A stretch of 64,000 nucleotides of DNA from Alteromonas sp. IB21 (GTDB lineage Bacteria > Pseudomonadota > Gammaproteobacteria > Enterobacterales > Alteromonadaceae), in the NCBI RefSeq assembly GCF_016405965.1, contig NZ_JAEFCD010000002.1, positions 1 through 64,000 of the forward strand, given 5' to 3'. The position numbers and the translations under genes are program-made. Below, one piece after another: positions 54,677-63,367 of the stretch; the stretch's first letter is position 1; each line of letters starts with the position of its first letter. The notes under the pieces are model-generated. The model did no database searches. It was not told where the DNA came from and saw only the letters and a program-made list of their open reading frames with translations.

Positions 54677-55906
54677 ATGAGCAAAGTTTCATTAGAGAAG
54701 GATAAGATCCGAATTTTGTTGTTAGAAGGTGTTCACCAGAGTGCTTTGGAAACACTTCAAAGCAATGGGTATAGCAACATTGAATTTCTCAAGACCTCTC
54801 TTCCAGAAGACGAGTTAATCGAGAAAATCAAAGACGCTCACTTTGTTGGTATTCGCTCGCGCACGCAAATCACAGAGAAAGTGGTTGATGCAGCGCAAAA
54901 GTTAGTGGCTATCGGCTGTTTCTGTATTGGCACAAACCAGGTTGATCTTGAAGCGACACAGCGCCGCGGTATTCCCGTATTTAATGCGCCATTCTCAAAT
55001 ACACGTTCAGTCGCAGAATTAGTGCTTGGACAAATTATTCTTCTACTTCGCCAAGTACCAAGCAAAAACGCGAAAGCACACCGTGGAGAATGGGAAAAAA
55101 CAGCCGTTGGCTCGTATGAAGCGCGTGGTAAAACATTAGGTATCATTGGTTATGGCCACATTGGAACACAGCTTAGTATTCTTGCTGAACACCTTGGCAT
55201 GCGAGTTCAATTCTTCGATATTGAAGACAAACTTGTATTAGGTAACTCGGCACAAGTGAAGTCACTGGAAAAGCTACTTAACACGTCTGACGTTGTATCG
55301 CTGCATGTTCCTGAAACCCCTCAAACTCAAGACATGATTGGGGAAAAAGAGCTGTCACAAATGAAAAAAGGCAGCATTCTTATTAATGCATCCCGTGGTA
55401 CTGTGGTTGATATTGACGCGCTTGCAAAGGCACTGGAAAGCGGTCAACTTAACGGCGCGGCAATTGACGTATTCCCTGTTGAGCCGAAATCGAATACAGA
55501 AGAGTTTGAATCGCCACTTCGTGCGTTCGATAACGTCATTCTAACCCCTCACGTAGGTGGAAGCACACAGGAAGCGCAAGAAAACATCGGTATCGAAGTT
55601 GCTGGTAAACTGGCGAAATACAGCGACAATGGCTCTACGCTGTCGGCGGTTAACTTCCCTGAAGTGTCATTACCTGAACATACAGGCCGTTCACGCCTGC
55701 TTCATGTTCACAAAAATCAGCCTGGTATCCTTACTCAAATTAACCGAGCATTTGCAGAGAAAGGCATAAACATTGAAGCCCAGTACCTTCAAACCAATTC
55801 AGAAATCGGCTACGTAGTTGTTGACGTTAAAGAAGACCGTGGTTATGAAGCCCTCGCTGAATTACAACAAATCGACGGTACAATCAAAACCCGTATCCTT
55901 CACTAG
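54677..55906 (+). CDS. serA: D-3-phosphoglycerate dehydrogenase
   Basis: First enzyme of serine synthesis. The ~409-residue protein begins MSKVSLEKDKIRILLLEGVH, almost as E. coli SerA, and has the NAD-binding GIIGYGHIGTQLSILAE, catalytic Arg/Glu/His segments (NASRGTVVD; LTPHVGGSTQEAQENI) and a C-terminal ACT domain (HKNQPGILTQINRAFAE) for serine feedback. It links with gcvTHP and fau in one-carbon supply. Upstream ATGs in the leader lack homology support. Confidence 0.97.
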   Translation: MSKVSLEKDKIRILLLEGVHQSALETLQSNGYSNIEFLKTSLPEDELIEKIKDAHFVGIRSRTQITEKVVDAAQKLVAIGCFCIGTNQVDLEATQRRGIPVFNAPFSNTRSVAELVLGQIILLLRQVPSKNAKAHRGEWEKTAVGSYEARGKTLGIIGYGHIGTQLSILAEHLGMRVQFFDIEDKLVLGNSAQVKSLEKLLNTSDVVSLHVPETPQTQDMIGEKELSQMKKGSILINASRGTVVDIDALAKALESGQLNGAAIDVFPVEPKSNTEEFESPLRAFDNVILTPHVGGSTQEAQENIGIEVAGKLAKYSDNGSTLSAVNFPEVSLPEHTGRSRLLHVHKNQPGILTQINRAFAEKGINIEAQYLQTNSEIGYVVVDVKEDRGYEALAELQQIDGTIKTRILH

Positions 55907-55962
55907 AAGCGATACCTTCAATACCATGATAGGTCATCTATGTTGAGGTGGCTTTTAAAAAC

Positions 55963-55992
55963 AAAAACGCTGCAAGATTGCAGCGTTTTTGT
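55963..55992. terminator. Bidirectional terminator between serA and DUF481 gene
   Basis: Stem aaaaacgctgc / gcagcgttttt around a short aagatt loop, with A and T runs on the two sides. It serves the convergent serA (plus) and the DUF481 gene (minus). Confidence 0.85.
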
Positions 55993-56069
55993 TTATAGAC
56001 ACATTGTTCAGGTTAAAGACTGAAAAAGACCGCCTATTTCAAACTGCCTAAATGTTTTTCAACGCTTTT

Positions 56070-56816
56070 TTAGAAGAAGTTGTAAACTAGGCTAACGGCT
56101 GTTTCTGTATCTAGCTTCTCGATATCGTCTTCAACGTTAGTGTTGTGATCAAGTTTGAAAGACAAACGCATAGACAGGTTGCCGCTAATCGTCGCGGTAA
56201 GCGCCGATTCAGCACGGGATTTAGTATTATCAGAACCCACTTCCGTGCTCACTGTTTGTGTGAACTTAGCGGTGTCTGAAATTTTCCACGAATAGGCTGA
56301 TGATGCACGAACAATAACGCTATCCAGATTTTCCCCGTCTTGCGTTTCAATAAACGAGTAACCAGGACCGATTGAATATTCAAGAGTGTGGCGCTTATTC
56401 TCTAGTACCTTTTGGTTCCAACCAGCTGCGATGGTCGATTGGTAGTTAAAGTTACTGAAGCGGTCGTCTTCGTATGATGCAAAGCCGAATAAACGATTAT
56501 CTGGGTTTTCTAACTTGTAGTTACCCTGTGCTGAACCGAAGAACTTTTGTGCTGACGTGAATTCAATATCTTCTCCATCATCACCTTCTACTGTCTCTTG
56601 CTTGTAAAGACCTTTAAGAATGTAATCGTTACTCCAATTTTCAAGCTCCTGATGGGCTTGAATACCTGCACTGATTGACGTGGTTTCAGTATTACCTGAA
56701 GTTGATATGAAGCCCAATTCACCTTCCATAGTAAAAGGCTTAACTTCATCATCTTGAGCAAAAACGGCTGGAGAAAGAGAAACTGCAATTAAAGATGCGA
56801 GCACTTGCTTTTTCAT
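56070..56816 (-). CDS. DUF481 outer-membrane beta-barrel protein (YdiY-like)
   Basis: A 248-residue exported protein. The signal peptide is ASLIAVSLSPAVFA, and the mature part consists of repeated beta strands with the family pattern GELGFISTSGNTETTSISAG ... LVYNFF, ending in Phe as outer-membrane proteins do. DUF481 proteins are salt/acid-induced barrels of unknown role. A second member is encoded next to it. Confidence 0.87.
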   Translation of the reverse strand: MKKQVLASLIAVSLSPAVFAQDDEVKPFTMEGELGFISTSGNTETTSISAGIQAHQELENWSNDYILKGLYKQETVEGDDGEDIEFTSAQKFFGSAQGNYKLENPDNRLFGFASYEDDRFSNFNYQSTIAAGWNQKVLENKRHTLEYSIGPGYSFIETQDGENLDSVIVRASSAYSWKISDTAKFTQTVSTEVGSDNTKSRAESALTATISGNLSMRLSFKLDHNTNVEDDIEKLDTETAVSLVYNFF

Positions 56817-57030
56817 TGAACAATCCTATTGATTATCGGTCCATTTGTCGTACACGAAACCTTTGGTACTGCAAGGCGGTACAACGCGAATCTTAACGTA
56901 GTCTATTAGAGGGCATTGCAAAGTAGCAGCTACCACTGTGTATGTGGTGCGCAGTTTACATTTTCAACTTTCCTAGTCAATGCGGAAAAGATAAAAAGTC
57001 CGTTTCGCTAGGGGAATTTACACTAATTGA

Positions 57031-57831
57031 TTAAAAAAACTGGTAAACGAGGGCTACAGATGTTTCCGTGCTGAGCGCGGCTACATCTTCTGGTGTGTCA
57101 GTTTCGTGACTTAAAATAAATGACAATTTCATCGCTAATGAACCGAAGACGTTTGCGGATAGCGATGTTTCAGAGCGCGACTTAGTATTTTCTTCTCCAG
57201 CTTCAGTGCTCACAAACTGCCTTAGTTTTGCTCCCGAGCTCCAGTGGTATTTGTATTCCGCTGAAGCGCGCACAATAATGCCATCATTTACAAGACTATC
57301 GTTCTCTTCTTCGGCCTCAATAAATGTGTACCCCGGACCCACGCTGTAGCGAAATTCACTGTCTTCGTTGCGCCAAACGCGCTGCGACCACCCCGCTGCC
57401 AGTGAAGCGCGATGGTCATAACCGGTAAATTTGTCATCTTCAAAATCGCCATACATGAAAAGGCGGCGACCGGGCTTCAGAAGTTTATAATCGAATTGGG
57501 CACTGGTATAAAATCGCTGAGCACTGATGTCACGCTGCGTATTCGCTGTGCCGCTTTCCTTGTACAGCAATTCGGCAAGGTAAATACTGCTCCAGTCTTC
57601 AGTCTCATGATCAGCATTTACCGCAGCTTTCACACTAGCAGCTGATGTATTACCGGTGTTAACCAATACACCAAGCTCCCCATCAAGGGTAAAGCGAGGA
57701 ATTTCATCGTCAGTGTCGGGAGTGAAGTCGGCGTGATAAAGGGTTTCGATAAGATCTCTAGCTTTTACCGAAGCGCACACGCTTAGGCAGACAAAAGCAA
57801 TAGCAATGCTTGGCAGGATTTTCGTGAACAT
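57031..57831 (-). CDS. DUF481 outer-membrane protein, paralogue of the neighbour
   Basis: A 266-residue protein with a signal peptide (IAIAFVCLSVCASVKA) and the same layout as the gene at 56070-56816: GELGVLVNTGNTSAASVKAA, SIGPGYSFIE/SVGPGYTFIEAEE, STEAGEENTKSRSETSLSA and a terminal LVYQFF. The pair is about 215 bp apart and arose by tandem duplication. The N-terminus has an added segment (DLIETLYHADFTPDTDDE). Confidence 0.86.
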   Translation of the reverse strand: MFTKILPSIAIAFVCLSVCASVKARDLIETLYHADFTPDTDDEIPRFTLDGELGVLVNTGNTSAASVKAAVNADHETEDWSSIYLAELLYKESGTANTQRDISAQRFYTSAQFDYKLLKPGRRLFMYGDFEDDKFTGYDHRASLAAGWSQRVWRNEDSEFRYSVGPGYTFIEAEEENDSLVNDGIIVRASAEYKYHWSSGAKLRQFVSTEAGEENTKSRSETSLSANVFGSLAMKLSFILSHETDTPEDVAALSTETSVALVYQFF

Positions 57832-57965
57832 AATCTGATTTACGTTAAGCTTTTATAGTTATTAGATTACGTCTTAAAACGACGCTTGTTATTCCAATCC
57901 TCTGGAGAGCTTTCAACGTTCTTGCAGTATGTAAATAAAGTAACGGAGTTTTAGTGTTTTAAAGC

Positions 57966-58790
57966 TCAGTGAATAAGTGAAGCAATTTTTGCTGTTTCTT
58001 GCTCAGCGTACTCAATTGAATTACTTATCACTTCCATGTCGAGACTTAACGTATTGGCTATTTCTGGCGTAAAAAGTTCAATGTTTGCGTAATTTTCTTT
58101 ATCTAGCTGACTAAACGTTATTCGATTAGCCAATGCCAGCACACAAACATCAACGTCAGACGCGTATTTTGCCTCATCATTCATGAAGGACACGGGGTAA
58201 TACAAGCCAATAGGTAAGTGCCAATTTTCGAGTATGATACCGCTGCATTGAGCAAACGTAAAACCGAAATGTGTTAACTGGTCAATTTGCGGTAATTCTC
58301 CCTTTTCAGCATTCTGATAATTGTAGTAACGCTGAGGCTCTTTCTTTGCCACTACCAATTCGCTTAAGTTTTGAAGAATACCCATAACAAAGAAACGTTC
58401 TGCACCGCGAACATTAAGACGCATTGCAAGACTCTTAGCGATCATCCCGCAATAAACCGATGTATACCAATGTTTATCTAGCTTAATAAGGATGTTGTCG
58501 AAGTGCTTGAAAGCCGTAGTGGCTGTTTCAGCCATAACTAAGTTGTAAAGCGCTTCTCCACCTATTACGCTTATGGCTTTTGACACTGTCTCAATCTGAG
58601 ACGGAAAACGAAACAAAGCGCTATTCGCCAAACGAAGTACTTTAGCGGTAAGCGACGCGTCTGCACTGATAAGTTGACCTATATCCTGCGCACTAGAGCG
58701 CGGGTCGTCCAGCGTAGCCCGCAGCCGCACGCAAATATCGGGCAAGGCAAATGATTTAGCGGCAAAGGCAACATACTTATCTAACGACAT
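57966..58790 (-). CDS. HDOD-domain protein
   Basis: A 274-residue cytoplasmic protein dominated by an HDOD domain (about residues 15-205): SSAQDIGQLISADASLTAKV, LRLANSALFRFPSQIETVSK and a GGEALYNLV helix. HDOD domains are HD-like but lack the metal-binding His-Asp pair and mediate signalling in cyclic-di-GMP and chemotaxis networks. There is no GGDEF or EAL domain attached, so the partner is unknown. Confidence 0.88.
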   Translation of the reverse strand: MSLDKYVAFAAKSFALPDICVRLRATLDDPRSSAQDIGQLISADASLTAKVLRLANSALFRFPSQIETVSKAISVIGGEALYNLVMAETATTAFKHFDNILIKLDKHWYTSVYCGMIAKSLAMRLNVRGAERFFVMGILQNLSELVVAKKEPQRYYNYQNAEKGELPQIDQLTHFGFTFAQCSGIILENWHLPIGLYYPVSFMNDEAKYASDVDVCVLALANRITFSQLDKENYANIELFTPEIANTLSLDMEVISNSIEYAEQETAKIASLIH

Positions 58791-58817
58791 CTATTGAATC
58801 TCAGTCTCTTTTCGTTT

Positions 58818-59108
58818 TTAAATTATCTCTGGCGGTGAATCGAATAAGGGATACTGTTGCTCCCCCACTTCGCCTTGCTCTACTTGAGCCTTACGCTTCC
58901 TAGCCAGTACTGCTTTTTTACGCCGCACACATGCGCTGATTATTTTCCGTTTAGTAGCGTCATCTACTTTGAGCCAATAGAGACGCTCATCTCGGCTTCG
59001 AAAACACCCTTTACAAAAACCTCGAGGACCAGACTCACAGACACCAATGCAAGGGCTAGGAATTTCAAAAAATTCCAGTTGCTGAGCGTGCGATTTTGGG
59101 TCTGTCAT
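58818..59108 (-). CDS. DUF1289 small protein
   Basis: A 96-residue protein with the DUF1289 core CIGVCESGPRGFCKGCFRSR and RLYW, four cysteines probably holding zinc or an iron-sulfur site, and a basic helix (RRKKAVLARKRK). Members are common in proteobacteria and have no settled role. It is 27 bp upstream of the HDOD gene and on the same strand. Confidence 0.85.
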   Translation of the reverse strand: MTDPKSHAQQLEFFEIPSPCIGVCESGPRGFCKGCFRSRDERLYWLKVDDATKRKIISACVRRKKAVLARKRKAQVEQGEVGEQQYPLFDSPPEII

Positions 59109-59355
59109 TTCAGACGTTCCACCTCTTGATAACAGGCTTTATTTGATGCGGCGCTACCACGAATTAAACCTTATCAGCGTGCATCTAACCAGTAGACATT
59201 AGCAGTAAATTGAGCAAACAATACATTCAGAATACGCATGGTGTTTATTACCCAACCTTTAAGGCTAGAGCGTGCTCACTTCGCGTCTGCATCAGCATCA
59301 CATTTCGCGGCAAAAAGGTTTGCCCCCTGCTCGTATTTAAAGCATAGCATGAATA

Positions 59356-60066
59356 TTAGTCTACTAGCGTGTATTCAATGGTGGAAACGACTCGAACCTT
59401 CTTAATATGAGGATGATGACTATCTCGACTTGAGATACTGAATTGCCCTTGGTTAGCACGCTTAATTTTCCCTAAGGCACTTTTAGAATCTTTAGCAAAC
59501 TTTTCTGCGACTTCACGGGCATTTAACGTCGCCTCTTCTATCATAGCGGGTTTAACGTCATTTAATCGAGTAAATACGTAGTCTGGCTGCGCGCGATAGC
59601 TTTGCTCTGATAGCACAATGCCAGCCTTGATAAGCTCCCCAATTTGCTGCATCAGCTCGCGTACCTTTTCCACCTCATCAGAGAAAACAGTAACGGTTTG
59701 AATGGCGCTATAGCGAAACGGCGCCTTTTCACTGCTTCCATACTGTTGGGCTAGTTTATCGTTAATTTCAGGTTTACCAATGGTGATGCTTTCTATAGGA
59801 ATACCTTTATCTTCTAGAAAGCTAGCTACCTTTTTGCTGTTTTTCTCGATATGCTCATAAAGCTGAGGTAAGTCGTTACCGGCATCGACGAACTGAATAG
59901 GCCAAATGACTTGGTCAGCGAGGTACTCTCGCTCTGATAGCCCTTTCACAGTGACTACCCTGTCCCACGTTTGCATATCGTTCATGGCCGAGGATACCTG
60001 AACCCCAAGTAAAGACACCGCTATTACCATGCCTAATGCCATTACTATTGCAGCTCCTATTTTCAT
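59356..60066 (-). CDS. SIMPL-domain (DUF541) periplasmic protein
   Basis: A 236-residue protein with an N-terminal signal or membrane anchor (GAAIVMALGMVIAVSLLGVQ) and a SIMPL domain (VVTVKGLSEREYLADQVIW ... SIEYTLVD). Members are linked to oxidative-stress tolerance. Start ATG 60066; nearby A-rich sequence gives a weak ribosome-binding site. It stands alone, upstream of the terminator of the RND genes. Confidence 0.86.
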   Translation of the reverse strand: MKIGAAIVMALGMVIAVSLLGVQVSSAMNDMQTWDRVVTVKGLSEREYLADQVIWPIQFVDAGNDLPQLYEHIEKNSKKVASFLEDKGIPIESITIGKPEINDKLAQQYGSSEKAPFRYSAIQTVTVFSDEVEKVRELMQQIGELIKAGIVLSEQSYRAQPDYVFTRLNDVKPAMIEEATLNAREVAEKFAKDSKSALGKIKRANQGQFSISSRDSHHPHIKKVRVVSTIEYTLVD

Positions 60067-60173
60067 TTGAATCTCCGTTTATCTGCTTTGCTTTTATGAC
60101 TTAACGTCTAGGGTAAAGAGAAATATAAGCATTTATGTAATGTAAAACGAGATAAAAGCTGATCAATGGTGGC

Positions 60174-60202
60174 AAAAAAAAGGCCACTCAAATGAGTGGC
60201 CT
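60174..60202 (-). terminator. Terminator of the RND efflux operon
   Basis: Perfect 9-bp stem AGGCCACTC / GAGTGGCCT, loop AAAT, followed on the minus strand by a run of T (60174-60180). A second GC-rich palindrome (CCCCTTAAGGGG) lies between it and the stop codon, around 60209-60221. Confidence 0.88.
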
Positions 60203-60244
60203 AAAGAGCCCCTTAAGGGGGCAACGCTTGGGTAGACGGGACAG

Positions 60245-63200
60245 TTAACCTTTGCGCTTTAGCAAATAGTAAAATACAGGGGTAAGGATTAAGCCAAAGA
60301 AGGTTACGCCTATCATGCCTGAGAATACGGCGACACCCATTGCTTGACGCATCTCAGCACCAGCACCGGTTGAAATTACCATAGGCAACACCCCCATAAT
60401 GAACGCAATTGATGTCATTAAGATTGGGCGTAAACGCAAGCGGCTCGCTTCTTTAATGGCTGAAAGTGCATCCATACCACTGTCTTGAAGCTCTTTGGCA
60501 AACTCGACAATGAGTATGGCGTTTTTAGTGGCAAGCCCTACCAATACTATCAAGCCAATTTGGGTGAAAATATTGTTATCACCACCGTAAATCTGCACAC
60601 CTATAAGCGCACTTAGCAGCGTCATTGGCACAATCAGTATGATTGCTAATGGCAAACGCAAGCTTTCATACTGCGCGGCTAACACCAAGAACACTAACAG
60701 TACCACCAGCGGGAAAACAAAGGCTGATGCGTTACCGGCTAATATTTGCTGATAGGTTAACTCAGTCCATTCGTAGGTCATTCCCAGTGGCAAGGTGTCC
60801 GCTAAAATTTCTTCTATCGCCGCTTTAGCTTGGTCAGACGAATAACCAGGCGCTGGGGCACCGTTAATTTCAGCGGTGACATAGCCGTTGTAATGCATAA
60901 CGCGGTCAGGCCCTGCACTATGTTGAACGTCTAAGAAAGAACCCAGCGGGATCATCTCTCCTTGGCTGTTTCTAATCTTAAACTGAGTAATATCCCCTAT
61001 CTCTTGGCGATATTGGGCATCGGCCTGCACATTAACTTGGTATGTTCTGCCAAACAGGTTGAAATCGTTTACATACAGCGAGCCTAAATATGCTTGGAGG
61101 GTGGTAAATAAGGTATCAATGTTCACCCCCTGACTTACCGCTTTTTCGCGGTCCACATCTACATCAAGCTGGGGTACGGCAACGGTAAAGCTGGTGAATG
61201 AACCGGTTAGAGCAGGATGTGCCCACGCTTTGCCAATCACCTCTTGGGTAACACGCTCAAGCGCTTCAAAACCCAAGTTTCCTCTGTCTTCTACCTGTAA
61301 ACGGAAGCCGCCAATGGTACCTAGCCCCATTACTGGCGGAGGTGGAAAGATAGCCACATACGCGCCTTTAATAGAAGCAAATTGCTGATTAAGTTTTGCG
61401 GCAATCGCGCCCGCCGACAACTCGGGGGATTGACGTTCACCAAAAGGTTTAAGCGGGGTAAACAAAATACCTGAGCTTGGACTATTAGTGAAACCGTTAA
61501 TGTTAAGCCCCGGGAAAGCCACTGCGTCAGATACACCAGGGTGCTCCATGGCAATGCGTGACATTTCGCGAATTACCTCTTCAGTTCTATCTAAGCTTGC
61601 CGCATTAGGTAACTGCGCAAATGCTACCAAATATTGCTTATCCTGGCCGGGAACGTAGCCTGTAGGCGTCGTTGCAAACTGGTTATACGTAAGCGCAATA
61701 AGCCCCGCATATAACACCACCACAATACCGCTCTTACGAATTAACCCACCCACAGCGCCGGTGTATTTTTTTGAGCCTCGCTCGAATACGCGGTTAAAAG
61801 GGGTAAACACGAAACGGCCAAACACTTTGTCCATACCGCGGGTTAGCCAGTCGTTAGCTTTACCGTGAGGCTTAAGCAATAGCGCAGACAGAGCAGGACT
61901 AAGAGTCAGCGAGTTAATCGCCGATATAAATGTAGATATAGTGATAGTAAGTGCAAACTGTTTATAGAACTGTCCGGTAAGACCGCTCATAAAGGCCGTA
62001 GGAATGAAAACAGCGGCTAATACTAGCGTTGTGGCTATAATGGGCCCAGTTACTTCTTTCATTGCCTGAACGGTTGCATCGAAGGGCGACTTACCTTCAG
62101 CAATGTTGCGCTCTACGTTTTCCACTACCACAATGGCATCATCTACCACGATACCAATTGCCAGCACCAAACCGAACAATGACAACGCATTAAGAGAGAA
62201 CCCCATTAGCTGCATAAAAGCAAAGGTACCTACCAATGATATAGGCACGGCAACTAACGGAATGATAGACGCACGCCATGTTTGAAGAAACAACACAACT
62301 ACCAATACAACAAGTAATACGGCTTCAAACAGGGTATCAACCACTGCCTCGATTGAGCCTCTTACAAATACCGTGGGGTCGTATACGATGTTGTATTCCA
62401 AACCATCAGGAAACATTTTCGACAGTTCAGCCATGCGCGCTCGCACATCATCTGATATCTGGATAGCGTTAGAGCCCGGTGCCTGGAAAATGGGAATGGC
62501 GGCTGCCGGGTTATTATTTAACAGCGAACGCAAGGCGTAGTTATCTGCACCTAGTTCAATGCGTGCAATGTCTTTTAAGCGCGTAATTTCGCCGTTTTCG
62601 CCCGACTTAACGATAATATTTTCAAATTCTGCTTCGTCTTTTAAACGGCCCCGAACGTTAATTAACAGCTGAAATTCGCTTGAGCCTGTTGGCTGTGCGC
62701 CTAAGCTACCTGCCGCCGCCTGCTGGTTTTGGTCTGCAATAGCAGCTGCCACGTCCCCCGGGTTTAGCTGAAGGGCCGCTAGCTTGTTAGGGTCTAGCCA
62801 TACACGCATGCTGAATTCACCCGCACCGAATAAACGCACTTGCCCTACCCCATTAATGCGCGCCAGTTCATCTTTAACAAACTGGTCGGCATAGTTAGAC
62901 AGGTATAACATGTCGTAACGATTATCGGGCGACGTTAAGTGCACCACCATGGTTAAATCTGGCGATGATTTTTCTGTCACCACCCCTAAACGCTGCACTT
63001 CCTGCGGCAAGCGTGGTGTAGCACGGTTAACGCGGTTCTGTACCAGCGTTGTTGCATCATCTGGATCTGTCCCAATGGCGAAAGTGATGGTTAAGGTCAT
63101 GCGGCCATCGCTGGTTGCCTGAGACGACATATACAGCATGTCTTCAACACCATTAATTTCTTGCTCTAATGGCGTTGCGACGGTTTCAGCAATAACCTCT

Positions 63201-63367
63201 GGGTTAGCGCCCGGGTAATTTGCCGTGACAACCACGGTAGGCGGCACGACTTCTGGGTACTCGGTAATCGGTAGCTGCCACACGGCAATGGCACCACCAA
63301 TGAATATAAGTAGGGAAAGCACGCCCGCAAAAATGGGACGGCTAATGAAAAATTGCGAAATATTCAT
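60245..63367 (-). CDS. RND multidrug efflux pump inner-membrane protein (HAE1 family)
   Basis: A 1040-residue AcrB/MexF-like proton-driven exporter. It starts MNISQFFISRPIFAGVLSLL, has two large periplasmic loops and twelve membrane segments, and the proton-relay pair in LAIGIVVDDAIVVVENVERN. Sequence blocks DNNIFTQIGLIVLVGLATKN and YVNDFNLFGRTYQV are typical of the HAE1 (MexF/AcrB) group. It overlaps the adaptor gene by one base. The outer-membrane factor is not in this window. Drug range cannot be told from sequence. Confidence 0.95.
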   Translation of the reverse strand: MNISQFFISRPIFAGVLSLLIFIGGAIAVWQLPITEYPEVVPPTVVVTANYPGANPEVIAETVATPLEQEINGVEDMLYMSSQATSDGRMTLTITFAIGTDPDDATTLVQNRVNRATPRLPQEVQRLGVVTEKSSPDLTMVVHLTSPDNRYDMLYLSNYADQFVKDELARINGVGQVRLFGAGEFSMRVWLDPNKLAALQLNPGDVAAAIADQNQQAAAGSLGAQPTGSSEFQLLINVRGRLKDEAEFENIIVKSGENGEITRLKDIARIELGADNYALRSLLNNNPAAAIPIFQAPGSNAIQISDDVRARMAELSKMFPDGLEYNIVYDPTVFVRGSIEAVVDTLFEAVLLVVLVVVLFLQTWRASIIPLVAVPISLVGTFAFMQLMGFSLNALSLFGLVLAIGIVVDDAIVVVENVERNIAEGKSPFDATVQAMKEVTGPIIATTLVLAAVFIPTAFMSGLTGQFYKQFALTITISTFISAINSLTLSPALSALLLKPHGKANDWLTRGMDKVFGRFVFTPFNRVFERGSKKYTGAVGGLIRKSGIVVVLYAGLIALTYNQFATTPTGYVPGQDKQYLVAFAQLPNAASLDRTEEVIREMSRIAMEHPGVSDAVAFPGLNINGFTNSPSSGILFTPLKPFGERQSPELSAGAIAAKLNQQFASIKGAYVAIFPPPPVMGLGTIGGFRLQVEDRGNLGFEALERVTQEVIGKAWAHPALTGSFTSFTVAVPQLDVDVDREKAVSQGVNIDTLFTTLQAYLGSLYVNDFNLFGRTYQVNVQADAQYRQEIGDITQFKIRNSQGEMIPLGSFLDVQHSAGPDRVMHYNGYVTAEINGAPAPGYSSDQAKAAIEEILADTLPLGMTYEWTELTYQQILAGNASAFVFPLVVLLVFLVLAAQYESLRLPLAIILIVPMTLLSALIGVQIYGGDNNIFTQIGLIVLVGLATKNAILIVEFAKELQDSGMDALSAIKEASRLRLRPILMTSIAFIMGVLPMVISTGAGAEMRQAMGVAVFSGMIGVTFFGLILTPVFYYLLKRKG

